Shown here in pieces: positions 7,920 through 20,336 of a stretch of DNA of 64,000 nucleotides. This stretch comes from Sphingomonas horti (GTDB lineage Bacteria; Pseudomonadota; Alphaproteobacteria; Sphingomonadales; Sphingomonadaceae): assembly GCF_009753715.1 (NCBI RefSeq), contig NZ_WQMS01000006.1, forward strand, positions 434,001 through 498,000, written 5' to 3'. The translations under genes were made by a program, and so were the position numbers. How positions within the stretch are numbered: the stretch's first letter is position 1; the number at the start of each line of letters is the position of its first letter. The notes beneath the pieces are model-generated. The model had not been told where the DNA came from. It saw only the letters and a program-made list of their open reading frames with translations, and did no database searches.

Positions 7920-9092
7920 ATGCAGGACATCGTCATCACCGCCGCGAAGCGCACGCCGGTCGGCAGCTTCCTTGGTTCCTTTGCCGCGACTCCGGCGCAC
8001 GAGCTCGGCCGCGTCGCGATCGAGGCGGCGCTCGCCCAGGCCGGCGTCGGCGCCGACGAAGTGTCCGAAGTCATCCTCGGCCAGGTGCTGACTGCCGCCC
8101 AGGGCCAGAATCCGGCGCGCCAGGCGTCGATGGCGGCGGGCGTGCCGAAGGAAGTGCCGGCCTGGGGGCTGAACCAGGTCTGCGGGTCCGGCCTTCGCGC
8201 CGTGGCCACGGCAGCGCAGATGGTTGCGACCGGCGACGCGCGGATCGTCGTGGCGGGCGGCCAGGAAAGCATGTCGCTCAGCCCGCACGCGCAGCAGCTG
8301 CGCGGCGGCACCAAGATGGGCGCGGTGCAGCTTGTCGATACGATGATCGTCGACGGCCTGACCGACGTCTTCAACGGCTATCACATGGGCATCACCGCGG
8401 AGAACCTGGCGGAGAAATACCAGATCACCCGCGACGAGCAGGACGCCTTCGCTTGCGCTTCGCAGAACAAGGCGGAAAAGGCGCGGGCGTCGGGTCGCTT
8501 CCAGGACGAGATCGCGCCGGTCACGATCAAGGCCCGCAAGGGGGACACCGTCGTCGACCGCGACGAGTTCATCCGCGAAGGCGTGGTCGTCGCCAGCCTT
8601 GCCGGGCTGAAGCCCGCGTTCAAGAAGGAAGGCACCGTCACTGCCGGCAACGCCTCCGGCCTGAACGACGGGGCCGCCGCCCTTGTCGTGATGACCCGTG
8701 AAGAGGCGGAGCGGCGCGGCTCGCCGGTGCTGGCGCGGATCGCCAGCTGGGCGTCGTGCGGCGTCGATCCCTCGATCATGGGCATCGGCCCGGTGCCGGC
8801 GAGCCGCCGCGCGCTGGAAAAGGCGGGTTGGTCGGTCGGCGATCTCGACCTGATCGAGGCGAACGAAGCCTTCGCCGCCCAGGCGCTCGCGGTCGGCAAG
8901 GACATGGGCTGGGATCCGGACAAGGTGAACGTCAACGGCGGCGCGATCGCGATCGGCCACCCGATCGGCGCCTCGGGCGCGCGCGTGCTGACGACTTTGA
9001 TCTACGAAATGGCGAAGCGCGACGCGAAGAAGGGCCTGGCGACGCTCTGCATCGGCGGCGGCATGGGCATCGCCATGTGCGTGGAGCGGTGA
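7920..9092 (+). CDS. phaA: Acetyl-CoA C-acetyltransferase
   Basis: 390-aa thiolase condensing two acetyl-CoA to acetoacetyl-CoA, the first step of PHB synthesis, or the reverse. The catalytic residues are Cys88 (NQVCGSG), His347 (GHPIGASG) and Cys377 (LCIGGGMG), at almost the same positions as in the Zoogloea enzyme. AGGAG 6 nt before ATG 7920 fixes the start. It follows the PhaC-like gene by 32 nt on the same strand, which supports a PHA role, though atoB-type use is equally possible. phaB is not in the window. Confidence 0.95.
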   Translation: MQDIVITAAKRTPVGSFLGSFAATPAHELGRVAIEAALAQAGVGADEVSEVILGQVLTAAQGQNPARQASMAAGVPKEVPAWGLNQVCGSGLRAVATAAQMVATGDARIVVAGGQESMSLSPHAQQLRGGTKMGAVQLVDTMIVDGLTDVFNGYHMGITAENLAEKYQITRDEQDAFACASQNKAEKARASGRFQDEIAPVTIKARKGDTVVDRDEFIREGVVVASLAGLKPAFKKEGTVTAGNASGLNDGAAALVVMTREEAERRGSPVLARIASWASCGVDPSIMGIGPVPASRRALEKAGWSVGDLDLIEANEAFAAQALAVGKDMGWDPDKVNVNGGAIAIGHPIGASGARVLTTLIYEMAKRDAKKGLATLCIGGGMGIAMCVER

Positions 9093-9093
9093 G

Positions 9094-10131
9094 CTAGTCG
9101 GACCACACTCGCTCGAACCGGTCGCCCAGGCCGGTCAGCAGCTCGTACTGCGACAGGCCGGATGCGGCCGCGGCGGCTGGAAGGTCGTAGTTGATCGTCA
9201 CCCAGTCGCCTTCTGCAAGCCCGGGCGCGGCGGTGGCGTCGATCGCGACCAGATCCATCGATACCCGGCCGACAAAGGGAAGGGTAGCGTCCCCCACCCG
9301 CGCGCGCCCGGTGCCGGAAAAGCCGCGCAGGATGCCGTCGGCATAGCCGATGTTGAGGACTGCGATCTCGGTCTCCTGAGTGGCCGTCCAGGTCGCGTTG
9401 TAGCCGACGCTCGCACCCGCGGGCACGCGGCGGCGCTGCAGCACCTGGGCTTCGGGAAAGACGACCTGGCGGAGGTGTCCCGCCGCCTCGCCGCGCGGCA
9501 GCCCGCCATAAAGTGCGAGGCCCGGACGGGTCAGGTCGACGGCATAATCGGGTCCCAGGCACACGCCCGCCGAGTTGGCGAGGCTCAAGCGGCGGTGCGG
9601 CACGCGCTGGGCGACCGCGAGCAGCGCATCGCGCTGATCGGCGTTCTGCGGCACGTCCTCGTCGGCGCAGGCGAGGTGGCTCATCAGCGTCTCGATCGCG
9701 AGCCCGTCCAGCAGGTCCGCGTCCCCCGGCGCGATGCCGAGCCGGTTGATGCCGGTGTCGATCATCACGTCGCACGCCCCGCCGCCGGCCTCCCGCCAGC
9801 GCCGCACCTGCTCGGGCGTGTTGAGCACGGGACGGGCGGGAAGGGCCGTAGCGGCCGCCATGTCCTCCGGCCGGACGCCATGCAGCACCGACAGCGCCAC
9901 ACCCGCCGGCAGCGGCATCAGCGCCGCTGCCTCGGCCCATGTCGAGACGAAGAAGTCCCGGCACCCGGCCGCCGCCAGCCTGGCGACGACCTCGCGCGCG
10001 CCGAGCCCGTAGCCGTCGGCCTTGACCGCCGCGCCGCACGCGGCGCCGCCGCCTTGGCGCTGCAGCCAGCGCCAGTTCGCGACCAATGCGGCGCAGTCCA
10101 GCCGCAGCCGATGGGGAGGGGAGATGGTCAC
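9094..10131 (-). CDS. alr: Alanine racemase
   Basis: 345-aa PLP enzyme converting L- to D-alanine for peptidoglycan. Lys37 in AAVKADGYGLGA forms the PLP aldimine; the second catalytic Tyr is in SVGYNATW; GRVSMDLVAID is the C-terminal family signature. GTG 10131 gives MTISPPHRLRLDCAALVANW, the usual N-terminus. An in-frame GTG at 10185 would add 18 residues and overlap the MFS gene by 32 nt. Neither start has a clear Shine-Dalgarno. Its stop is 1 nt from that of the converging phaA. Confidence 0.95.
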   Translation of the reverse strand: MTISPPHRLRLDCAALVANWRWLQRQGGGAACGAAVKADGYGLGAREVVARLAAAGCRDFFVSTWAEAAALMPLPAGVALSVLHGVRPEDMAAATALPARPVLNTPEQVRRWREAGGGACDVMIDTGINRLGIAPGDADLLDGLAIETLMSHLACADEDVPQNADQRDALLAVAQRVPHRRLSLANSAGVCLGPDYAVDLTRPGLALYGGLPRGEAAGHLRQVVFPEAQVLQRRRVPAGASVGYNATWTATQETEIAVLNIGYADGILRGFSGTGRARVGDATLPFVGRVSMDLVAIDATAAPGLAEGDWVTINYDLPAAAAASGLSQYELLTGLGDRFERVWSD

Positions 10132-10153
10132 CGGGCGCGCGGTAGCGGGCGTG

Positions 10154-11755
10154 TCATGCCTCGTCGAGGGTGCGCAGGTCGTCACTGCGCAGCCAGATGA
10201 CGGTCACCACCAGCGCCATCGCGACCACCGCCCAGGTGTACCACAGGCCGGCATAGGGGTTCCCCGTCTTGGCGATGATGTACTGGCTGACGAAGGGCAG
10301 GAAGCCGCCGAAATAGCCGGTCCCGATATGATAGGGGATCGACATGGAGCTGTAGCGGATGCGCGCCGGGAAGAGCTCCGACAGCAGCGCCGCGACGGGG
10401 CCGTAGGTCGCGCCGGAAAGCGCGCTGAGCGCGAGCACGCCCAGCAGGATGATCGCGATGTTGCCGCCTTGGGGCATGGTCTGCTCCAGCTCGTAGCCCG
10501 CTGTCTTCAACGCGGCGTCGAGCTCGGCCGCGGTCGGGTAGCGGCCCGCGCTGGCGCGGATGTCGCCGATGATGACGCCGGTTAGCTCGCGGTTGACCGT
10601 ATAGGGCACGCCGCGCTTGGTCAGCATGTCGAGCGCCTTGCCGCACTCAGTCGCCTGCACCTTCGCGAACGGGCTGTAGCTGCAGTTCTGCCCGCCGACC
10701 ACGACTGGCGCGCGCGCGGCGGCGGTCGCGAGGTGCGGGTTCGCGGCCTTGCCCATGATGCCGAAGATCGGGAACAGCAGGATCAGCGTCAGCGCATAGC
10801 CGATCACGATCGGCGGCTTGCGGCCGACCCGGTCTGACAGCCAGCCGAACAGCACGAAGAAGCCGAGGCCAGATCCGGCGCCGATGCCGACCAGCACCTG
10901 CGCCGTGGTGGGATCCAGCTTCATCGCGTTCTGGAGGAAATAGAGCACCTGGAACATCGCGGTGTACCAGATGACGGTCAGCCCGGCGGCGATGCCGAAC
11001 AGCGCGACCAGCAGCCGGCGCCAATTGCCCGGATGGGTGAAGGTCTCCTTCAGCGGGTTGCGCGAGAGCTCGCCGGCCTGCTTGATCGCGCGGAACACCG
11101 GGCTCTCGTTGAGCTTCAGCCGCATCCAGAGCGAGACTGCCAGCAGCAGCAGCGAGAAGACGAACGGCACCCGCCAGCCCCAGGCCTTCCACGCCTCCTG
11201 GCCCAGCACCGCCTGCGTCAGCAGCACCACGGCAAGTGACAGGATGAAGCCGCCCGCGACGCTCCCCTGGATGAAGCCGGTGTAATAGCCGCGCCTGTCC
11301 GCTCGCGCATGCTCGGCGACATAGATCGAGGCGCCGCCATATTCGCCGCCCAGCGCGAGGCCTTGGAAGATGCGCAGCAGGATCAGGATCACCGGGGCGG
11401 CATGGCCGATCTGCGCCGCGGACGGCACGAAGCCGACGGCGGCGGTCGCCAGGCCCATCACCGTGATCGTGATCAGGAACGTATATTTGCGGCCAAGCTT
11501 GTCGCCGAAATAGCCGAACAGCACTGCGCCCAGTGGGCGGAAGCCGAAGCCGACGGCGAAGCCTGCGAGCGAATAGAGCAGCTCCACGGCCGGGCTGGAC
11601 GCCGGGAAGAAGGTGCGGCCGATGATCGACGCCAGCGTGCCGTAGATGAAGAAGTCATACCATTCGAAGATCGTGCCCAACGAGGAAGCGGTGATGACCA
11701 GCCGCACCTCGCTGGGCTTGAGTTCCTTGACCGGTTCCTCCGCGATCGTCGCCAC
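10154..11755 (-). CDS. MFS transporter, metabolite:H+ symporter (MHS) family
   Basis: 533-aa inner-membrane transporter with 12 predicted helices. The start FEWYDFFIYGTLASII is typical of the MHS branch (KgtP/ProP/ShiA). Cytoplasmic loop motifs GDKLGRK and GWLSDRVGRK occupy the two pseudo-repeats, and RIFQGLALGGEYGGA is the family signature. Between helices 9 and 10 lies an unusual soluble loop of about 80 residues with two Cys (QNCSY, TECGK), seen in a subset of MHS proteins. Substrate, likely an organic acid or zwitterion, cannot be assigned. It precedes alr by 22 nt, so they may be cotranscribed. Confidence 0.9.
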   Translation of the reverse strand: MATIAEEPVKELKPSEVRLVITASSLGTIFEWYDFFIYGTLASIIGRTFFPASSPAVELLYSLAGFAVGFGFRPLGAVLFGYFGDKLGRKYTFLITITVMGLATAAVGFVPSAAQIGHAAPVILILLRIFQGLALGGEYGGASIYVAEHARADRRGYYTGFIQGSVAGGFILSLAVVLLTQAVLGQEAWKAWGWRVPFVFSLLLLAVSLWMRLKLNESPVFRAIKQAGELSRNPLKETFTHPGNWRRLLVALFGIAAGLTVIWYTAMFQVLYFLQNAMKLDPTTAQVLVGIGAGSGLGFFVLFGWLSDRVGRKPPIVIGYALTLILLFPIFGIMGKAANPHLATAAARAPVVVGGQNCSYSPFAKVQATECGKALDMLTKRGVPYTVNRELTGVIIGDIRASAGRYPTAAELDAALKTAGYELEQTMPQGGNIAIILLGVLALSALSGATYGPVAALLSELFPARIRYSSMSIPYHIGTGYFGGFLPFVSQYIIAKTGNPYAGLWYTWAVVAMALVVTVIWLRSDDLRTLDEA

Positions 11756-11800
11756 GCTGCCCCTCCCACGCTTTCGGAACGGCTTAAGCCCGCCGCCGCC

Positions 11801-12136
11801 CTAGAACAACCGCCCGCCGTCGGGCACGGCATGGCTGGGCTGAACCAGCACCACTTCGCCGTCCGCATCGGGAAAGCCGAGCGTCAGCACCTCCGACATG
11901 AACGGCCCGATCTGGCGCGGAGCGAAGTTGACGACGGCGGCGACCTGGCGGCCGACCAGCGATTCCGCCGGATAATGCTTCGTGATCTGCGCGCTCGACT
12001 TCTTGCGGCCGATCTCGGGGCCGAAATCGATCACCAGCTTGTAGGCCGGCTTGCGCGCCTCGGGGAACGGGTCGGCCGAGACGATCGTGCCGACGCGGAT
12101 GTCGACCTCAAGGAAGGCATCGAACGGAATCGTCAT
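11801..12136 (-). CDS. csaA: tRNA-binding domain protein, CsaA-like
   Basis: 111-aa OB-fold protein (EMAP/CsaA type). It starts FDAFLEVDIRVGTIVSADPF and has the dimer-interface segment KKSSAQITKHYPAESLVGRQVAAVVNF and the closing VVLVQPSHAVPDGGRLF. CsaA proteins bind tRNA and have been proposed as export chaperones. Length and both signature segments fit well. It stands 45 nt upstream of the MFS gene on the same strand. Confidence 0.93.
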   Translation of the reverse strand: MTIPFDAFLEVDIRVGTIVSADPFPEARKPAYKLVIDFGPEIGRKKSSAQITKHYPAESLVGRQVAAVVNFAPRQIGPFMSEVLTLGFPDADGEVVLVQPSHAVPDGGRLF

Positions 12137-12172
12137 CTTGAACCTCTTGCGCCCCCGGAACGTTTAGCCGCC

Positions 12173-12574
12173 ATGGCAGACGAAGACCAAGCCCGCGTCT
12201 ATGGCATGGCCGATCCGGCCAATCGCGACCCGCCGGCCGCCGAGGGTTTGCGCGGCGCGAAGGCGGAGACCGGCGGCGACCGCGAATCGCTGGACTTCCG
12301 CCATGACGTGGCGCTGGACGACGGACGCACCGTCACGGTCAGCGAAGGGTCGGGCGTCTCCTTCGCCGAACAGACCGGACGCGCCGGTCTGGCCGAGGCA
12401 AAGCCCTGGCGGGATACGGCTGTCAGTGACGAAGATGCCTCGTCGGTGCCGCTGATGCCGATCCTCGCCATTGCCGCCGCCGCCGGCATCATCGCCTTCG
12501 CGCTGTGGCGTTTCCGCCCGCAGGCGCCGGACGTCGAGACGGAGATCGACTTCCGCCCGGCGCCCGATCTTTAG
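12173..12574 (+). CDS. Hypothetical single-span membrane protein
   Basis: 133-aa protein of unknown function. Residues 1-92 are hydrophilic and acidic, with VALDDGRTVTVSEGSGVSF. One transmembrane helix (LMPILAIAAAAGIIAFALW, about 97-115) is followed by a short acidic tail ending DFRPAPDL. It is divergent from csaA (36 nt between starts) and converges on the methyltransferase gene, overlapping it by 4 nt. No clear ribosome site precedes ATG 12173. Continuous high-GC codon use and the helix support a real gene; no family was recognised. Confidence 0.6.
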   Translation: MADEDQARVYGMADPANRDPPAAEGLRGAKAETGGDRESLDFRHDVALDDGRTVTVSEGSGVSFAEQTGRAGLAEAKPWRDTAVSDEDASSVPLMPILAIAAAAGIIAFALWRFRPQAPDVETEIDFRPAPDL

Positions 12575-13383
12575 GCCTTCGGCTTTACGAACTTCAGCGT
12601 CATGCGGTCGCTTTCGCCGATCGCTTGGTATTTGGCGCGGTCGGTCTCGCCGTTCGCATAGGTCGGCGGCAGCGTCCACACGCCCTTTGCCCAGTCCGCC
12701 GTGTCCTTCGGGTTCGCGTTCACTTCGGACGCGCCGACGAACTTGAACCCGGCCTCCTCGGCGAGGCGGCGGATCGTCGAGACCTTCATATAGCCGCTGG
12801 TCCGTTCGCGCTCGGCATCCGCCTTTTCGGGCAGGCGGTGATCGACGACGCCCAGCGTCCCGCCGGGCTTCAGCATCGCGTACATCTCCTTGAACGCGGC
12901 GAGGCTATAGTCCTGCTTGTCGGCCGTCTGGTAGCCGCCCCGCCAGTTGTGGACGTTGCGGAAGGTCAGCACGACATCGGCCGTGCCGGGCGCGACGCCG
13001 GTGCCGCCGAGCACGCTAGGGAACGCGGCGTGCTGGACCTTGCCGTAGATCGCCGGATCGGATGCGAGCTCCGCCGTCAGCGTCTTGCCCATCTTGTCGC
13101 CGGCATTGGCGAGGATCAGCTGCCCATTGGCGGCGAGATAGGGCCCCAGGATCTCGGTGTACCAGCCGCCGCCGGGCCAGATTTCGACGACCGTGTCGGT
13201 CGGCTTCACGCCGAAAAAGGCCAGCGTCTCGGCCGGATGCCGGTACTGGTCGCGCGCGCGATTCGCGTCGGTCCGTGATGGCGCCGCGACGGCCGCCTTC
13301 AACGCGGCGCTGGGCGCCTGCGCAAACGCCGGGGCGGCAATCAGCATGGCGGCCGAAGCGACAGCAATCGAGAAAATGCGCAT
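12571..13383 (-). CDS. Exported class I SAM-dependent methyltransferase-like protein
   Basis: 270 aa with a Sec signal peptide (MRIFSIAVASAAMLIAAPAFA, cut before QAPS). The mature part has a methyltransferase Rossmann fold: motif I as VVEIWPGGGWYTEILGPYL, then VVLTFRNVHNW and LKPGGTLGVVDHR. Sphingomonads and relatives carry such periplasmic methyltransferase-like proteins; the substrate is not known, and free SAM in the periplasm is itself a puzzle. ATG 13383 is fixed by AAGGAGGG 5 nt upstream. Confidence 0.88.
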   Translation of the reverse strand: MRIFSIAVASAAMLIAAPAFAQAPSAALKAAVAAPSRTDANRARDQYRHPAETLAFFGVKPTDTVVEIWPGGGWYTEILGPYLAANGQLILANAGDKMGKTLTAELASDPAIYGKVQHAAFPSVLGGTGVAPGTADVVLTFRNVHNWRGGYQTADKQDYSLAAFKEMYAMLKPGGTLGVVDHRLPEKADAERERTSGYMKVSTIRRLAEEAGFKFVGASEVNANPKDTADWAKGVWTLPPTYANGETDRAKYQAIGESDRMTLKFVKPKA

Positions 13384-13449
13384 AGTCCCTCCTTGTCCGG
13401 TCGTTGCCGGATCGGGACAAGCGTTACGCGGCCAGCAGCTTTCGATCAA

Positions 13450-14952
13450 TCACAGGCAGGCTTCGAGGAACGGTTGGTCGAAACCGAACTGCTTTGCCTT
13501 TTCGAGCGTGTAGGGGCGCAGGCCGGACGAGCGGTATTCGCCGATGATCTTGCCGTCTGCGGTCTCGTCCAGATACTCGAACTTGAACAGCTCCTGCGTC
13601 ACGATCACCGGGCCTTCCATGCCGATCACCTCGGTGACGTTGGTGACACGGCGGGAGCCGTCGCGGAGGCGCTTCACCTGCACGATCATGTCGACCGAGT
13701 CGGCGATCTGGCGGCTGATCGCTTCCTTCGGCACCTTGATGTCCGACATCATCACCATGTTCTCCATACGCGCGAGGCATTCGCGCGGGGAGTTGGAGTG
13801 AAGCGTGCACATCGAGCCGTCATGGCCGGTGTTCATCGCCGCGAGCATGTCGAAACACTCGCTGCCACGGATTTCGCCCAGGATGATGCGGTCGGGACGC
13901 ATGCGCAGCGCGTTGATGACGAGGTCGCGGATCGTGATCGCGCCCTGGCCTTCCAGGTTCGCCGGACGGGTTTCCAGCGGCAGCCAGTGCGGCTGCTGCA
14001 GGCGAAGCTCGGCCGCGTCCTCGATCGTGATCACGCGCTCGCCGGGGTCGATCATCTTCGACAAGGCGTTGAGCATCGTCGTCTTGCCCGAGCCGGTGCC
14101 GCCCGAGATGACGATGTTGAAGCGGCTGGCGCCGGCGATCTTCAGCGCCGTCGCCATCTTCTCCGACATCGATCCGAACTTCGCCATCATATCGAGCGTG
14201 ATAGGCTTGGCCGAGAATTTGCGGATCGAGATGGCTGTGCCGCGCAGGGAGAGCGGCGGCACGATCACGTTGACGCGGCTGCCGTCCTTCAGGCGCGCGT
14301 CGGCAAGCGGGGTGGTCTGGTCGACGCGGCGGCCGACCTGGTTCACGATCCGCTGCGCGATCTGGAACAGATGCTCCTCGTCGCGGAACTGGATCGGTGC
14401 GATCTCAAGCTTGCCCTTGCGCTCGATATAGGTCTGCTGCGGGCCGTTGACCATGATGTCGGACACGTCGGGGTCGGCAAGCAATTCCTCGAGCGGCCCG
14501 AGGCCCAACAGCTCGTCGATCAGCACCTTTTCGAGCGCGAATTGCTCGCGCCGGTTCAGCGTGATCTTCAGCTCGGCCAGCACCTCGCCGATGATCGGCG
14601 AGAATTCCTCGGCCAGCTCGTTTTTGCTGAGCGAGGCCGCCGCTTCCGGGTCGACGCGCTCGAGCAGGCGGGGAAGCACTTGCTCCTTGATGCGATGAAC
14701 CGAAGATTCGAAGCCTTCGACCTTGGACTGGCCGGCCTCTCCCGACGCCGCCTGGCGCTCGGCGAGCCGTTGCAGGGCGTCCATCGGCGGCGCGATCGGC
14801 TCCGCATCGGCGACCGGGAACGGATCGCCCGGCGTTTCGCGCGGCGCGGAGGGCGCAGGCGCGGGGGCCGGGGCGGTCGCCTGCATCGGCCGCGCCACGC
14901 CAAAGGACGGCCTTTGTCCGCCGACGCCGCCACGTTTCCCGAATGCGCTCAT
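13450..14952 (-). CDS. cpaF: CpaF/TadA-family type IV pilus (Flp) ATPase
   Basis: 500-aa secretion ATPase that powers Flp/Tad pilus assembly. The first 70 residues are Pro/Ala-rich and disordered. The N-terminal domain (SKNELAEEFSPIIGEVLAELKITL) is followed by the RecA-like domain with Walker A GGTGSGKTTMLN (about 282-293), TIEDAAELRL, the His box GHDGSMCTLHSNSPRE and Walker B-type IILGEIRGSE. The remaining cpa/tad genes are not here, so this is an isolated cpaF or the edge of a dispersed locus. It lies downstream of atpC, with two small hairpins between. Confidence 0.93.
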   Translation of the reverse strand: MSAFGKRGGVGGQRPSFGVARPMQATAPAPAPAPSAPRETPGDPFPVADAEPIAPPMDALQRLAERQAASGEAGQSKVEGFESSVHRIKEQVLPRLLERVDPEAAASLSKNELAEEFSPIIGEVLAELKITLNRREQFALEKVLIDELLGLGPLEELLADPDVSDIMVNGPQQTYIERKGKLEIAPIQFRDEEHLFQIAQRIVNQVGRRVDQTTPLADARLKDGSRVNVIVPPLSLRGTAISIRKFSAKPITLDMMAKFGSMSEKMATALKIAGASRFNIVISGGTGSGKTTMLNALSKMIDPGERVITIEDAAELRLQQPHWLPLETRPANLEGQGAITIRDLVINALRMRPDRIILGEIRGSECFDMLAAMNTGHDGSMCTLHSNSPRECLARMENMVMMSDIKVPKEAISRQIADSVDMIVQVKRLRDGSRRVTNVTEVIGMEGPVIVTQELFKFEYLDETADGKIIGEYRSSGLRPYTLEKAKQFGFDQPFLEACL

Positions 14953-15082
14953 TCCATCCCCAGCATTTGGCTCAATTGCGAGCGCTAGGGTGAATAGGGC
15001 GCAAACTTTGACAGAGTGCTAATCGGGAGGCGCGATCTCCCGGCCGCTGGGACGCAGATAAGCGGATGCGACAGAATGGAGG

Positions 15083-15100
15083 CCTCCGCTCGTGCGGAGG
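15083..15100 (-). terminator. Weak hairpin downstream of atpC
   Basis: CCTCCG (15083-15088) pairs with CGGAGG (15095-15100) around a 6-nt loop, 9 nt past the atpC stop. A second small hairpin (CGGGAG...CTCCCG) lies at about 15025-15040. Neither has a T run. Together they are the only candidate terminator of the atp operon. Confidence 0.4.
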
Positions 15101-15108
15101 ACGAGAGC

Positions 15109-15363
15109 CTATTCGGCGCGTTCCGCCAGAACGGTCAGGCCGCGCTCGTTGACTTCGGCGAAACCGCCTTGGACGCGGATCGTTGCGGGCTGGGCCGCTT
15201 GGGTGACGAACACCAGCAGGTCCCCATCGCGCAGCGTCGAGACGAGCGGGGAGTGGCCCTCTAGCACGCCGAAATCGCCCTCGGTGCCGGGGACGGTGAC
15301 CATGTACACGCCCTCGGAACGGACGAGCTTTTCGGGTGTCACGAGTTCGAAGTGCAGGGGCAT
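15109..15363 (-). CDS. atpC: ATP synthase F1 epsilon subunit, short form
   Basis: 84-aa subunit of the F1 central stalk. It contains only the N-terminal beta-sandwich ([59 protein letters not shown]). E. coli epsilon is about 139 aa: the C-terminal two-helix domain that inhibits ATP hydrolysis is absent here. Short epsilon is known in alphaproteobacteria, where the zeta protein takes over inhibition. Last gene of atpHAGDC, separated from atpD by a C repeat. Confidence 0.95.
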   Translation of the reverse strand: MPLHFELVTPEKLVRSEGVYMVTVPGTEGDFGVLEGHSPLVSTLRDGDLLVFVTQAAQPATIRVQGGFAEVNERGLTVLAERAE

Positions 15364-15374
15364 TGTTCAGACCT

Positions 15375-15478
15375 TCTCCCCTCCCGCTTGCGGGAGGGGT
15401 CGGGGGAGGGACTTTCCTTCTAAGAGAGAGCCTGCCGGAACAGGCCCTCCCCTAACCCCTCCCGCAAGCGGGAGGGGA
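15375..15478. repeat. Repeat family C, copy 1 (atpD-atpC spacer)
   Basis: Left arm CCCCTCCCGCTTGCGGGAGGGG plus TCGGGGGAGGG pairs with right arm CCCTCCCCTAACCCCTCCCGCAAGCGGGAGGGG around a loop of about 38 nt. Each arm also carries its own small hairpin (CCTCCCGC-TT-GCGGGAGG). It fills the atpD-atpC gap. Confidence 0.85.
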
Positions 15479-15485
15479 ACTTTGC

Positions 15486-17051
<1,566 letters not shown>

Positions 17052-17930
17052 TTACAGCGCCTCGGCGCCCGAAATAATCTCTACGAGCTCGGTGGTGATC
17101 GCGGCCTGACGAGTGCGGTTGTACTGGATTGTCAGACGGTTGATCATGTCGCCGGCGTTGCGGGTCGCGTTATCCATCGCCGTCATCTGCGAGCCGTAGA
17201 AGCCGGCCTGGTTCTCCAGCAGCGCGCCGTATATCTGGATGGCGACATTTTTCGGCAGCAGGTCGGCGAGGATCGCTTCCTCGTCGGGTTCGTAGTCGAC
17301 GGCCGCCGCGCTGCCGGCCTGGGCCGCGCCTTTGGCGAGCGGCACCGGGATCAGCTGCTTCTCGGTCGGCTCCTGCACCAGCGCCGACTGGAAGCGGGAG
17401 AAGAACAGGTGGGCGACGTCGAACCGGTCGTCCTCATAGCGCGCGATCAGGTCCTGGGCGATCGCATGTGCATCCTCGAACCGCGCCGTCTTGGCCTGGC
17501 TCATGTCGTGATCGTGCAGCGTCAGCTTCGGATAATAGCGGTTGATCGCGGCGCGGGCCTTGCGACCGACGATGTAGAAGCGGACCGACTTGCCCGCGGC
17601 GATCAGCTCGTCCGCACGGCGCCGCGCGGCCCGGACGATGTTGGTGTTGAAGCCGCCGGCAAGACCCCGCTCCGAAGTGACGACGACGAGCAGGTGCCGA
17701 TCGTCCTTGCCGGTACCGGTCAGCAGCTTCGGCGACGAGGCGCTGATCACGACCTTTGACGCGAGCGAGGCCATCACCGCCTCCAGCCGCTCGGCATAGG
17801 GACGGCCCGCCAGCGCCGCGTCCTGCGCACGGCGCAGCTTCGCGGCGGCGACGGTCTTCATCGCCTTGGTGATCTTCTGCGTCGACTTCACCGAGCCGAT
17901 GCGGAGTTTCAGAGCCTTGAGGCTGGCCAT
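17052..17930 (-). CDS. atpG: ATP synthase F1 gamma subunit
   Basis: 292-aa rotor shaft of F1. The N-terminal helix (MASLKALKLRIGSVKSTQKITKAMKTVAAAKLRRAQ) and the C-terminal helix (MTAMDNATRNAGDMINRLTIQYNRTRQAAITTELVEIISGAEAL) are both typical, and length is standard. It has the usual central Rossmann-like region (LLVVVTSERGLAGGFN). It lies between atpA and atpD. Confidence 0.98.
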   Translation of the reverse strand: MASLKALKLRIGSVKSTQKITKAMKTVAAAKLRRAQDAALAGRPYAERLEAVMASLASKVVISASSPKLLTGTGKDDRHLLVVVTSERGLAGGFNTNIVRAARRRADELIAAGKSVRFYIVGRKARAAINRYYPKLTLHDHDMSQAKTARFEDAHAIAQDLIARYEDDRFDVAHLFFSRFQSALVQEPTEKQLIPVPLAKGAAQAGSAAAVDYEPDEEAILADLLPKNVAIQIYGALLENQAGFYGSQMTAMDNATRNAGDMINRLTIQYNRTRQAAITTELVEIISGAEAL

Positions 17931-17944
17931 TCTTTTCCTCTTTT

Positions 17945-18019
17945 CGTCATCCCGGGCTGGACCCGGAACCCATCTGCCTTGGTGAAGAAGATAGGCCCCG
18001 GCGCAAGGCCGGGTGACGG
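17945..18019. repeat. Repeat family D, copy 1 (atpA-atpG spacer)
   Basis: Starts CGTCATCCCGGGCTGGACCCGG and ends CGGCGCAAGGCCGGGTGACGG, the two arms of the D palindrome, with AAGAAGATAGGCCCC in the centre. It fills most of the 96-bp atpA-atpG gap. Confidence 0.85.
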
Positions 18020-18026
18020 TTATTGT

Positions 18027-20113
<2,087 letters not shown>

Positions 20114-20229
20114 GCGCTCGATGTCCTCCAAGACGAGAAAATGGCCCTACGCCAAAAGGGGCGCGCAAGCGCACCCGGCGAGGTCGCGGCGCGGTTAGCA
20201 AAGGGGCGGTGGCGATGCAAGGCACTTAG

Positions 20230-20252
20230 CTCCTCCCCGGACCGGGGAGGAG
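20230..20252. repeat. Short palindrome, remnant of repeat family B
   Basis: CTCCTCCCCGG-A-CCGGGGAGGAG is a perfect 11-bp inverted repeat with a 1-nt centre, like the head of the B elements. It stands in the divergent region between atpH and the DUF1203 gene. The 220-bp gap must also hold the atp promoter, which I could not place. Confidence 0.6.
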
Positions 20253-20336
20253 TTGATCTGCTTTCACAGCAAGCCTTGGGACGTGTCCGATTCGCCCGGA
20301 CGCTACACCGTCTCCATATCCACGATGGAGACCGAG

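Noticed and set aside
4449-9092. A 1547-codon open frame on the plus strand
   Set aside because: Only its last 391 codons (from 7920) are a gene, phaA. The rest runs antisense or out of frame across fmt, recR, phaR and the PhaC-like gene, a common artefact at this GC content.
15007-15022. GAGTGCTAA preceded by TTGACA, resembling a CIRCE element (HrcA is encoded in the window)
   Set aside because: Only the right half of TTAGCACTC-N9-GAGTGCTAA is present, and no chaperone gene follows.
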